A DNA stretch of 45,432 nucleotides from CALLJL01 sp964627255 (GTDB lineage: Bacteria > Acidobacteriota > Aminicenantia > Aminicenantales > CALLJL01), in contig CAZVIN010000100.1 in NCBI GenBank assembly GCA_964627255.1, forward strand, positions 1-45,432, in the 5' to 3' direction. This document shows, piece after piece, positions 38,538-45,432 of the stretch. Position numbers and translations under genes: made by a program. Every line of letters begins with the position of its first letter. Position 1 is the first letter of the stretch. The notes beneath the pieces were generated by a model. It was not told the origin of the DNA and ran no database searches. It worked only from the letters and a program-made list of their open reading frames with translations.

Positions 38538-40736
38538 ATGATAAAAAGAAGGATGCTGGTTATTTTTATTATTTTCTTCCCCCTTTTTGATTCCTGGCTG
38601 ACAGCAGGGGGACGGGAGGATTATTTGGTCCAAGCTGTTCCCTTCCCTCATCCCCCAAAAATCGACGGCCTCTTAGAAAATCCCCTTTGGGATCAGGGAA
38701 AGATAATTGAACAATTTACCCAATACGAACCCCAGGAAGGAGCCAGCCCATCAGAAAAAACTCAAGCCTTTATCGGGTTTGACCAGAATAATCTCTATAT
38801 CGCTTTCCGCTGTTTTGATTCTAACCCCAAATCTATTCGAGCCTGTCTGACGCCACGCGACCGGGCTATGGGCGATGATTCCGTCACCGTTTATTTAGAC
38901 ACCTTTAATGATAGGAAAAAAGCCTTCGTTTTCCAGGTTAACCCCTGCGGGATTCAGAATGACGGTGTTTACACTGAAGGGACGCGACGAGGCCGGGGAA
39001 GGGGCGGAGGTGGCGGCGGGATGATGGGCTTTGAGCGCTTTGACCGAAGCTGGGATACTTTTTTCCAAGCCCAGGCGCAACTGGATGAGCAAGGGTACAC
39101 AGTGGAAATGGCGATACCTTTTAAAAGCCTTCGCTTTCCTAACATTGGGAATAAAAAGTGGGGAATTATTCTCCAGCGCTCTATCCGCAGAAAGAATGAA
39201 GAACTTTATTGGCCGCCTTACTCTCGAAGCGTGAACGGCTTCTTGGTCCAGGCCGGATTGTTGGAAATTCCGGGGAGCCTTCGCTCAGGAAGTAACATTG
39301 AACTTATGCCGGTAGTTACTGGGCTAAAAACCGATGAAGAAAAATTCTCGCCTCAGCCCGGACTTAATTTTAAATGGGGGATAGCCTCTGATTTAACCGC
39401 TGATGTCACCCTGAATCCTGATTTCAGCCAGATTGAGGCTGATATGCCTCAGATTGACGTTAATCAACGTTATGCTCTCTACTATCCCGAAAAAAGGCCT
39501 TTTTTCCTTGAAGGTAAAGACATCTTTGATACGCCGCTGGAAATATTCTATGCCCGCCGGATTATCGACCCCCTCTGGGGTTTTAAGCTTTCTGGGAAAA
39601 TTGGGGGAGCAGCTCTTGGTTTCCTTAGTGCTCTCGATACGAATCCTGTGGCCATAACGATTCCTAACGCTGATTTAGAAAGTATCGAAGGAACTTCGGC
39701 CCGCAGCTTGGTCCATGTTTTTCGCTGGCGCCAGGATCTCTTTCCTGAATCCCACGTGGGAATTATTTTCACCGACAAAGAGGTCGGGCCTTCCCTTAGC
39801 CAAATATTTTCTGATTATAACCGAGTAGCAGGAATTGATGGTCATTTCAAATTTCTTGATTATAACCGGTTTTCCTTCCAGATTCTGGGGGCTAAGACCC
39901 GAGTTCAAGGTCACGAGACAGAAGTGGTGCCGGCGTTTTCCCTTAATTTAAGCCGCATGACTCGTCATTTTAACTTTTCTGTAGATTATTACCACCTTCC
40001 CCCTGATTTCGAGGGTAGCCTCGGCTTTTTCCGGCGCCTAGACGTTAAATCCCTAAACACGCGCCTGGGATATGTCATTCTCCCTGAAAACGAATATGTT
40101 ATTTCGATTCGGCCTTCGGTTGAGTACCGCCGGGTTTATGATTTTAGTAATACCCTAACTGATAACGAAGTCGATTTTTCTCTGTTTATTTCAGGCTGGC
40201 GACAGACTAGTTTTTGGGCTTCCTTTAGCACCGGCCTGGAAAGATATAAGGAGGTTGATTTTTACAAAAGCGACTTTGACGTCCACCTTTTCTCCGAACC
40301 CTTTTCTTGGTTGACCGGTAGCATTTCTTATGGCTTGGGTCAGGCAATTTATTATTCTGACGACCCCTATTTGGGATTTAAGGCTTCCTGGTCTCTAAGA
40401 GCCACGCTTAAACCATTCAGCAATCTTAGCCTTTCTTATAATATCCAGAACAACGAGTTTTATCGTCAACGGGGAGGCGAAAAAGTTTATGAAATTAATA
40501 TTATTTCTCAGAGACTAAATTATCAGCTTTCTAAGACAACTTCGCTCCGGCTGATCACCGAATATAACGATTATTATGACCGGCTTTTTCTCAGCTTTCT
40601 TTTCAGTTATGAATATCGACCAGGGACGGTTTTTTATTTTGGGGTTGACCAGACTCGGGGAAAGGATGAAGAAGGCGTTTTCCAGAGACCTGGGCCGGCA
40701 ATTTTTGTCAAATTTTCCTATTGGTGGCGAATTTAA
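38538..40736 (+). CDS. DUF5916 protein: CBM9-like domain plus outer-membrane barrel
   Basis: A signal peptide (about residues 8-25, hydrophobic), a carbohydrate-binding family 9-like beta sandwich (about 30-230: PPKIDGLLENPLWDQGKIIEQF, DSVTVYLDTFNDRKKAFVFQVN, GYTVEMAIPFKSLRFP) and a C-terminal domain of about 480 residues with many beta strands, matching DUF5916. The segment LNPDFSQIEADMPQIDVNQRY and YPEKRPFFLEG are hallmarks of this family. A glycine-rich loop (TRRGRGRGGGGGG) lies at about residue 147. The role is unknown; it may bind or import polysaccharide or peptide-related ligands. ATG 38538 has a poor binding site; TTG 38523 is an alternative. Confidence 0.85.
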   Translation: MIKRRMLVIFIIFFPLFDSWLTAGGREDYLVQAVPFPHPPKIDGLLENPLWDQGKIIEQFTQYEPQEGASPSEKTQAFIGFDQNNLYIAFRCFDSNPKSIRACLTPRDRAMGDDSVTVYLDTFNDRKKAFVFQVNPCGIQNDGVYTEGTRRGRGRGGGGGGMMGFERFDRSWDTFFQAQAQLDEQGYTVEMAIPFKSLRFPNIGNKKWGIILQRSIRRKNEELYWPPYSRSVNGFLVQAGLLEIPGSLRSGSNIELMPVVTGLKTDEEKFSPQPGLNFKWGIASDLTADVTLNPDFSQIEADMPQIDVNQRYALYYPEKRPFFLEGKDIFDTPLEIFYARRIIDPLWGFKLSGKIGGAALGFLSALDTNPVAITIPNADLESIEGTSARSLVHVFRWRQDLFPESHVGIIFTDKEVGPSLSQIFSDYNRVAGIDGHFKFLDYNRFSFQILGAKTRVQGHETEVVPAFSLNLSRMTRHFNFSVDYYHLPPDFEGSLGFFRRLDVKSLNTRLGYVILPENEYVISIRPSVEYRRVYDFSNTLTDNEVDFSLFISGWRQTSFWASFSTGLERYKEVDFYKSDFDVHLFSEPFSWLTGSISYGLGQAIYYSDDPYLGFKASWSLRATLKPFSNLSLSYNIQNNEFYRQRGGEKVYEINIISQRLNYQLSKTTSLRLITEYNDYYDRLFLSFLFSYEYRPGTVFYFGVDQTRGKDEEGVFQRPGPAIFVKFSYWWRI

Positions 40737-40781
40737 CCGCTGCTTCCTACTAAAAAGCATCCTTTTAATCTGGGAGAAGGG

Positions 40782-41471
40782 TTGAGCCAGGTGCGAGGTT
40801 TTGGCTTACGGGTTGTCGTTCTCTTCTTACTTGGGATAGAAATAGTGTCTTTCTTGGCCTGCTCCCCCAAGCCTGAAAACTATATCCTTCTCTGTGCTGG
40901 CGATAGCTTGACTGAGCAAGGCTATCCTGTTTATTTGCGTCGGCTGCTGAAAAAAGAGGGCCTTCGGGTGAGGGTTTATAACAAGGGCCGGAGCGGCTAC
41001 AACTCAGCCGAATATTTAGCTTATTTAAGGGCCCACGCCTATGAACTAAGAAATTTCCAACCTGATTTTATCCTTCTTCAGTTGGGCACTAATGATGTTC
41101 GGACTGATGGCGACCGAACTTCGCGCGAAGAATTTAAGGCCAACATGAAAGAAATTATCAACCTTTTGACCCAATTTCAGACAAGACGAGGGCAGTCGCC
41201 CCGCCTTCTCCTCGGTCTCGTCCCGCCCATCAAGGAAGAGGCGAACTATCCTTTTAGTGAGGAATCGGCGCAGAGAGTCGAAACAGAAATTAACCCCGCA
41301 CTCTTAAGCTTGGCTTCGGAGCTAAACTTGCCGGTAGTAAATAATTGGGAAATCTTTATGAAGAGGCCCGAGCTTCTCCCCGGCATCCATCCTAATCCCG
41401 AGGGCTACCAGGAGATGGCCAGAGCCTGGTTGCAAGCGCTTCTGCCCTATTTTCACCTCAGAAATCGCTGA
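40782..41471 (+). CDS. SGNH/GDSL-hydrolase lipoprotein
   Basis: A lipoprotein signal (LRVVVLFLLGIEIVSFLAC; lipobox FLA-C at about residue 27) and an SGNH hydrolase domain: block I CAGDSLTEQGYP (catalytic Ser), NKGRSGYNSAEYLAYL, block III LQLGTNDVRTD, and the final GIHPNPEGYQEMA (catalytic Asp/His: here His with an adjoining Gly-Ile). Likely a periplasm-facing esterase, such as a deacetylase or lipase. TTG 40782 or GTG 40791 could be the start; GGGAGAAGG lies upstream of both. It follows the DUF5916 gene by 45 bases, so they are probably co-transcribed. Confidence 0.85.
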   Translation: MSQVRGFGLRVVVLFLLGIEIVSFLACSPKPENYILLCAGDSLTEQGYPVYLRRLLKKEGLRVRVYNKGRSGYNSAEYLAYLRAHAYELRNFQPDFILLQLGTNDVRTDGDRTSREEFKANMKEIINLLTQFQTRRGQSPRLLLGLVPPIKEEANYPFSEESAQRVETEINPALLSLASELNLPVVNNWEIFMKRPELLPGIHPNPEGYQEMARAWLQALLPYFHLRNR

Positions 41472-41890
41472 TAATTTTCTCCCCCGACTAAATTTTGGAG
41501 CCTGGATTAGGAGCTCTGAAGCTTTTTCCTCGGTTAAACTTCGAAAATTTGAGATATTGAAGAAGGTCATATAGAACAGGAGGGGAAGGAGTTAACAAGG
41601 CAAATAAGCTAGAGACTTTTTTACCGCCTTTTGATGAGTTAGACCAATTATCAGTTCGCGGGTTTGGTGGGGGTAGACATAATGGCCGAGGAGAGGCGTC
41701 GACTTCTCGGACCGGAGATAGGATGGTTCTCCAAGGTGTGGGTCAAGGCCGACCCGCCGAGTCCAATCTAAAGTTTCTAAGGTTTGGCTGATTCCATCAA
41801 AAAAGCGCTTGCTTCTTGGCGGATAAAAATGATAAAATAAAATAAATCTGTTGATATCCACGAAATTATCTTGCTGCGGGAGAATCGATT
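41472..41890. other. spacer before hfq, 419 bases
   Basis: No gene I can support. A minus-strand frame (41592-41861) has a GTG start without ribosome binding site. GGGTC (41740-41744)/GACCC (41751-41755) can form a small hairpin. The end holds the hfq promoter. Confidence 0.4.
41809..41838 (+). promoter_or_regulatory. sigma70-type promoter of hfq
   Basis: -35 TTGCTT (41809-41814), 18-base spacer, -10 TAAAAT (41833-41838). The start would be near 41845, about 46 bases before the ATG at 41891. GGGAG (41878-41882) is the ribosome binding site. Confidence 0.5.
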
Positions 41891-42223
41891 ATGAACAGAA
41901 AGCTTATCCGACCCAGTTTGGCTGAAGTCAAGGAGAAGATGACTAAGGATTCAGCCCCGCGGAAAAAAGCTCCCCCTCCGTTCGAAACCCATGCTGAGAA
42001 TTATTATTATCTTAAGCAGATGAACAAAAAGACGCCTATGGCGGTCGTGCTAATTGACGGGGAAGAAGTGCGTGGTTATATCGAATGGTACGACCGCTAT
42101 TGCCTTAAACTCAATCGAGACGACGCCCCCAACCTTTTGTTGTTTAAAAATAGTATCAAATATATGTATAAGCTCAATGACAATAAGCATGGTTCCCAAG
42201 GACAGGGAGCCCGGAAAAAATAA
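41891..42223 (+). CDS. hfq: Hfq-like RNA chaperone with N-terminal extension
   Basis: The Sm fold covers about residues 36-94: AENYYYLKQMNKKTPM, then Sm1 AVVLIDGEEVRGYIEWYDRYCLKLN, then Sm2 NLLLFKNSIKYMYK. Hfq hexamers bind U-rich sRNA tails on the proximal face and A-rich mRNA on the distal face. The proximal motif is KNSI here instead of E. coli YKHAIS, so the usual His is Asn. About 37 basic residues precede the fold and a basic tail follows. This shape matches my recollection of Acidobacteria Hfq. The end overlaps pdxA by 35 bases. Confidence 0.85.
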   Translation: MNRKLIRPSLAEVKEKMTKDSAPRKKAPPPFETHAENYYYLKQMNKKTPMAVVLIDGEEVRGYIEWYDRYCLKLNRDDAPNLLLFKNSIKYMYKLNDNKHGSQGQGARKK

Positions 42224-43208
42224 ATTTCCCTGGCTTCGGCTTGGCCTAACCATAGGTGACCCTGCAGGTATTGGTCCAGAAATTTTAATTAAAGCTCTGG
42301 CTAAAAGAGAACTTCTTCCTTTAGGCGCTTATTTGATTTTTAGTCCGCCTTCCCTTCTCGAGGCTGAGGCCAAGGCGCTCAAGGTTAAGCTCAAGCTCTA
42401 TTCTTTTGCGGATTGGGAAAAGGCGAAGGGGCCGGGGTTTTTCCTTTTTCCCCTTGAAACCAGCGGAGAATGGGCCGAAAAAGGCCGGGCTTCAGCCGTT
42501 GCTGGCCAGATTTCTTTTCAGGCATTTTCCGAGGCTTTCCTCATGGCCCAGCAAGGGCTCCTGGAAGGAATTGTGACTGCTCCCGTCTCCAAACTTTCGT
42601 GGGCCTTGGCGGGAATTCCTTGGCACGGTCACACTGAATACTTAGAAAACTTTTATCCCGAGGCAATTATGGCTTTTTGGAGTCGAAGACTGAGAGTAGC
42701 CCTCTTTACTCATCATCTCCCCCTGGTTGAGGCTCAAAAAAAAATCACTCGAGAAAACTTAATTAATTTTTTTCGGCGGCTGGAGTCTTCCTTGAATCGG
42801 TTTTATGGTCGGCGCCTGGAATGTTTGGTCGCTGGTCTTAACCCTCATGCTGGAGAGGATGGGCTTTTGGGGGAGGAAGAGAACAAAGAGATAGTTCCTG
42901 CTATTACCGAGGTTCGCCAGATGGGCTTAAGCTTTTCTGGCCCTTATCCGCCTGATGTTATTTTCCGTCAGGCCCTCGACCGGCGGGATTGTCTGGTCGT
43001 AGCTCTCTACCATGACCAGGGGCTGATTGCCTTTAAATTAGTTTCTTTTGCTGACGGAGTTAACCTCACCCTTGGCCTTCCCTTTGTCCGGACTTCCCCT
43101 GACCACGGGACAGCTTTTGATATTGCGGGCAAAGGAATGGCTTCTGAGAAAAGTATGGTGGCCGCTATTCGTTTAGCCCACCGGATGGCGGCGCGGCTAA
43201 CGTCTTAA
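42189..43208 (+). CDS. pdxA: 4-hydroxythreonine-4-phosphate dehydrogenase
   Basis: Oxidises 4-phosphohydroxythreonine in vitamin B6 synthesis. Motifs: LTIGDPAGIGPEI, APVSKLSWALAGIPWHGHTEYL, FTHHLPL, GLNPHAGEDGLLGEEE, YHDQGLIAFK and RTSPDHGTAFDIAGKG, including the three metal-binding His. The 339 residues are typical. ATG 42189 lies inside the 3' end of hfq without a clear binding site, which suggests coupled translation. A longer frame (from 42054) is only the shadow over hfq. It converges with smpB, overlapping its end by 12 bases. Confidence 0.93.
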   Translation: MVPKDREPGKNKFPWLRLGLTIGDPAGIGPEILIKALAKRELLPLGAYLIFSPPSLLEAEAKALKVKLKLYSFADWEKAKGPGFFLFPLETSGEWAEKGRASAVAGQISFQAFSEAFLMAQQGLLEGIVTAPVSKLSWALAGIPWHGHTEYLENFYPEAIMAFWSRRLRVALFTHHLPLVEAQKKITRENLINFFRRLESSLNRFYGRRLECLVAGLNPHAGEDGLLGEEENKEIVPAITEVRQMGLSFSGPYPPDVIFRQALDRRDCLVVALYHDQGLIAFKLVSFADGVNLTLGLPFVRTSPDHGTAFDIAGKGMASEKSMVAAIRLAHRMAARLTS

Positions 43209-43649
43209 TCTTTTCATCTCCGCCCTGACTTCTCTTTCCACATCGCGGGCCTTGATAGCTTCTTTTTTCTCAAAGGCTCGCTTGCCCCGGGCCAAAGCCA
43301 GTTCGATTTTTACTTTACCCTTTTCGTTAAAATAAACTTTGGTCGGGATCAAGGTTAGACCCTTTTCTTTGATTTTTCCGGTTAACCTTTTAATTTCTTG
43401 CTTATGCAGCAAAAGCTTTCGCGGTCGTCGCGGCTCGTGGTTGAAGCGATTAGCCGCCTCGTACGGGCTGATATGGCAATTGAGGAGGTAAACTTCGCCA
43501 TTCCTAATTTCTGCAAAGCTTTCCTTAAGACTGACCCGGCCTTCCCTGATTGATTTGACCTCACTCCCCAAAAGGGAAATGCCTGCCTCTAACTTTTCGA
43601 GGAGGTCGTAGTTGAAAAGTGCTTTCTTATTCTCAGCGATTACCTTCAT
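43197..43649 (-). CDS. smpB: SsrA-binding protein
   Basis: Brings tmRNA to stalled ribosomes. Motifs: ENKKALFNYDLLEKLEAGISLLGSEVKSIREG, NCHISPYEAANRFNHEPRRPRKLLLHK, IPTKVYFNEKGKVKIELALARGKRAFEKKE and a basic tail. The 150 residues are standard. ATG 43649 follows AAAGGA and overlaps the 3' end of the CBS-protein gene by 17 bases. The tmRNA itself is not in the window. Confidence 0.95.
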   Translation of the reverse strand: MKVIAENKKALFNYDLLEKLEAGISLLGSEVKSIREGRVSLKESFAEIRNGEVYLLNCHISPYEAANRFNHEPRRPRKLLLHKQEIKRLTGKIKEKGLTLIPTKVYFNEKGKVKIELALARGKRAFEKKEAIKARDVEREVRAEMKRLRR

Positions 43650-44901
43650 CTTTTGATTTCCTTTTTTCCCGGGGCTCAAGCTTTATCAAGCTTAGGTGAC
43701 GGCGGCTGATTTTTTCCACCGTAAACCGGTAAGGTCCATAATCGAGGGAAGTCTTTTCCTGAGGGAAACGGCCCAAATGGAAAAGGAGAAAACCGGCCAG
43801 AGTGGTGTATTCCCGACTTTCTGGCAGGTCAATTCGCAGATACTCGCGGATTTCCTTTATCGGCGCTCGGCCGCGCAAAAAATAGGTGTGGCCTTCTTTT
43901 CTTTCCAGCCAGGACTCCTCCGTAGAATCATCTGTTTCGTCTCTTATTTCGCCGACAATTTCTTCCAGGATGTCTTCAAGCGTTACGATTCCCTCGATGC
44001 TCCCGTATTCATCAACAACCAAAGCTAAGTGGACTGCCCTGGCTCTCATTTCGCGAAGGGCCGTCTCCAGCGAAGCTGATTCGGGAAGAAAAAGGGCCGG
44101 CCGCAGGAGCTCGGGAAGCGAAAAGGGCCTTTTAGCAACAAGACTGGGCAGAATGTCCTTTACGTGGAGGACGCCTTCAATGTTCTCCATTCTTCCTCGA
44201 AACACAGGGAAGCGAGAAAACTCTGAGGTCAAAATAGTTTCCAGGATTTGCTCTGGCGGGGAGCTGATTTCGATGGCCTTAACTTGGGGCCGGGGAACCA
44301 TAATCTCCCTCAGAGTGCGAGTGGAAATGTTCAAAACAGCCGAGAGCATCCTCTTTCTTTCCGCTGGCATGTCATGGGTGCCGGTCATAAGCATCAGCCT
44401 CATTTCTTCTTCGCTCAGCAGGTCAGGGCTCCGAGCCGAGGGGACGAGGAGATTAATAATTCCGGTTAAAGCTCTGGAAACAGGGGAGAATAGAGTCAAG
44501 AAAAAACGCAAGGGATGCACCAAGCTTAAAGCTAAGCGAAGAGGATGATAGGCAGCCAAGGTTTTGGGCGCAATTTCCCCAAAAAGCAAAATAAGGAGGG
44601 TAGTGCCAGCGGTGGCTATCAAAACAGCCTTATTTTGGTGCGCGGGCCAGAGGGCAACGATAAGATAGGTAGCCAAAGAGGCAGCGGCGATGTTGACCAG
44701 AGTGTTGCCGATGAGAATAGTGCTCAGAAGCCGGTCGACCCTTTCCTTCATTTTGAGAACCCGGTTGGCTCGGCGTGAACCCTTTGTTTCTAACAAGCGA
44801 ATTTTAAAAGGGCTAGAGGCAATAAAGGCGGTTTCAGCGGCGGCAAAAAAAGCGCTCAAAACGAGGCATAAGAGAAAAAGAGCAGCGCAGGTCAAAATCA
44901 T
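43633..44901 (-). CDS. CorC/TlyC-type membrane protein with CBS domains
   Basis: N-terminal DUF21/CNNM domain with about four membrane helices (residues 1-165; FFAAAETAFIASSPFKIRLLE, LFGEIAPKTLAAYHP), a CBS pair (about 190-320: MVPRPQVKAIEI, LHVKDILPSLV, VVDEYGSIEGIVTLEDILEEIVGEIRDE) and a C-terminal CorC_HlyC transport-associated domain (about 340-415). Family members are linked to magnesium or cobalt efflux and haemolysin annotations. It sits between carD and smpB on the minus strand. Confidence 0.9.
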   Translation of the reverse strand: MILTCAALFLLCLVLSAFFAAAETAFIASSPFKIRLLETKGSRRANRVLKMKERVDRLLSTILIGNTLVNIAAASLATYLIVALWPAHQNKAVLIATAGTTLLILLFGEIAPKTLAAYHPLRLALSLVHPLRFFLTLFSPVSRALTGIINLLVPSARSPDLLSEEEMRLMLMTGTHDMPAERKRMLSAVLNISTRTLREIMVPRPQVKAIEISSPPEQILETILTSEFSRFPVFRGRMENIEGVLHVKDILPSLVAKRPFSLPELLRPALFLPESASLETALREMRARAVHLALVVDEYGSIEGIVTLEDILEEIVGEIRDETDDSTEESWLERKEGHTYFLRGRAPIKEIREYLRIDLPESREYTTLAGFLLFHLGRFPQEKTSLDYGPYRFTVEKISRRHLSLIKLEPREKRKSKDEGNR

Positions 44902-44912
44902 TGCCTTCGGCC

Positions 44913-45431
44913 TTAGATTTGAGGCTCGCTCTTAAGATGTCGAAAACACTTAGTCAGGCAATCTTCCAAGCGATGCTCGATTTCTAAGACCGAGAGCGAG
45001 GAGGCTTCGGCGAGTTCAGTTACCACCAGTTCACGGGCTTTTTCCATCATCGCTTTTTCGCGGAAAGAAAGGCTGCGTTGGAGATTAAGGTAATAAAGTC
45101 CTTTAAGAACCTGAATAACATCGAATATTTTTCCGGTTTTCATCAGATTCTGATGCTCCTTGTACCTTTCCTTCCAATCCCGGTGGAGGTCGATGGGACT
45201 GTGGCGGATAAACTCGAAAATATCGTCAATATCGTCTTCGGAAATTGGCCGCCGCAAACCAATTTCACCGGTATTGGCCACGGGCACGATCACCAACGAG
45301 TTATTGGCCAAGATACGGACATGATAAATGCGAAAAGTTTCGCCGAATAAATTAGACTCTTTAATATCCTCTATGACCCCGACGCCTTGGTTAGGATAAA
45401 TTACTTTATCACCTATTTTGAAGGAGTCCAT
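44913..45431 (-). CDS. carD: CarD-family transcription regulator
   Basis: Binds RNA polymerase beta and upstream DNA to stabilise open promoters, especially at rRNA genes. The N-terminal RNAP-interaction domain (about residues 1-60: FKIGDKVIYPNQGVGVIEDI, YHVRILANNSLVIVPVAN) and the helical DNA-binding domain (about 70-172: DLHRDWKERYKEHQNLMKTGKIFDVIQVLKGLYYL, LSFREKAMMEKARELV) are both complete. 172 residues, starting at ATG 45431, one base from the window end. Confidence 0.94.
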   Translation of the reverse strand: MDSFKIGDKVIYPNQGVGVIEDIKESNLFGETFRIYHVRILANNSLVIVPVANTGEIGLRRPISEDDIDDIFEFIRHSPIDLHRDWKERYKEHQNLMKTGKIFDVIQVLKGLYYLNLQRSLSFREKAMMEKARELVVTELAEASSLSVLEIEHRLEDCLTKCFRHLKSEPQI

Positions 45432-45432
45432 T

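Noticed and set aside
41592..41861. 89-codon minus-strand frame upstream of hfq
   Set aside because: A GTG start without binding site, it overlaps the hfq promoter, and no family is recognised.
1..45432. CRISPR array, integrase, transposase or prophage
   Set aside because: No regularly spaced repeats and no such proteins were seen. The 30-31.5 kb repeats are irregular and few.

Overview
The window looks like chromosomal core sequence of a Gram-negative (diderm) bacterium from the Acidobacteriota/Aminicenantes-like part of the tree. The evidence is indirect: an Acidobacteria-style Hfq with a long N-terminal extension, CarD, a DUF5916 outer-membrane protein, Mla/MCE genes, LolA- and LolB-like proteins, balanced base composition with AT-rich spacers, and frequent TTG/GTG starts. 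No rRNA, CRISPR array, transposase or phage gene was seen. The phylum is an inference from gene content; I could not run a tree.

Layout. 1-2.0 kb: 3' end of a membrane protein, two divergent small membrane proteins each with a good sigma70-type promoter, and a GC-rich, highly structured non-coding segment. 2.1-7.8 kb: a housekeeping run lolB-like, ispE, tRNA-Gln(UUG), prs, rplY, pth, rpsF, rpsR, rplI. 8.2-10.3 kb: a small two-helix membrane protein on the minus strand, a leader region with overlapping hairpins, then dnaB. 10.3-13.6 kb: mlaE, mlaF and an MCE protein (MlaD type) carrying a beta-barrel-like C-terminal domain. 13.6-17.4 kb: radA, a YacL-type PIN-TRAM membrane protein, ispD, ispF. 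17.5-19.3 kb (minus): a GmhB-type phosphatase fused to a Sua5 threonylcarbamoyl-AMP synthase, preceded by a DUF6506 gene. 19.7-25.5 kb: TetR regulator, RND/MMPL transporter, LolA-like protein and outer-membrane barrel, probably one exporter operon. 25.7-27.8 kb (minus): a compact gene for an exported 63-residue peptide, a possible gene remnant, and a Tat-exported aldo/keto reductase with two 4Fe-4S motifs. 28.3-30.1 kb: xdhC and mocA-like molybdenum-cofactor genes. 30.1-31.6 kb: dispersed REP-like repeats around a small secreted beta protein. 31.7-38.2 kb: ECF sigma factor, zinc-finger anti-sigma, Spy/CpxP-like protein and a MacA-ATPase-MacB-TolC tripartite pump. 38.5-41.5 kb: DUF5916 protein and an SGNH-hydrolase lipoprotein. 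41.9-45.4 kb: hfq and pdxA on the plus strand, converging on smpB, a CorC/TlyC-type CBS protein and carD on the minus strand.

How it fits together. Much of the window builds and polices the outer membrane: phospholipid transport (Mla), lipoprotein handling (LolA/LolB-like), two efflux systems each under a local regulator (TetR; ECF/anti-sigma), and heptose-phosphate metabolism (GmhB). The rest is translation (S6, S18, L9, L25, Pth, SmpB, Sua5), isoprenoid synthesis (IspD, IspE, IspF), replication/repair (DnaB, RadA) and RNA regulation (Hfq). The best candidates for something undescribed are the MCE-barrel protein, the GmhB-Sua5 fusion, the exported 63-residue peptide, the structured segment at 1.65-1.88 kb and the two regulated envelope modules.
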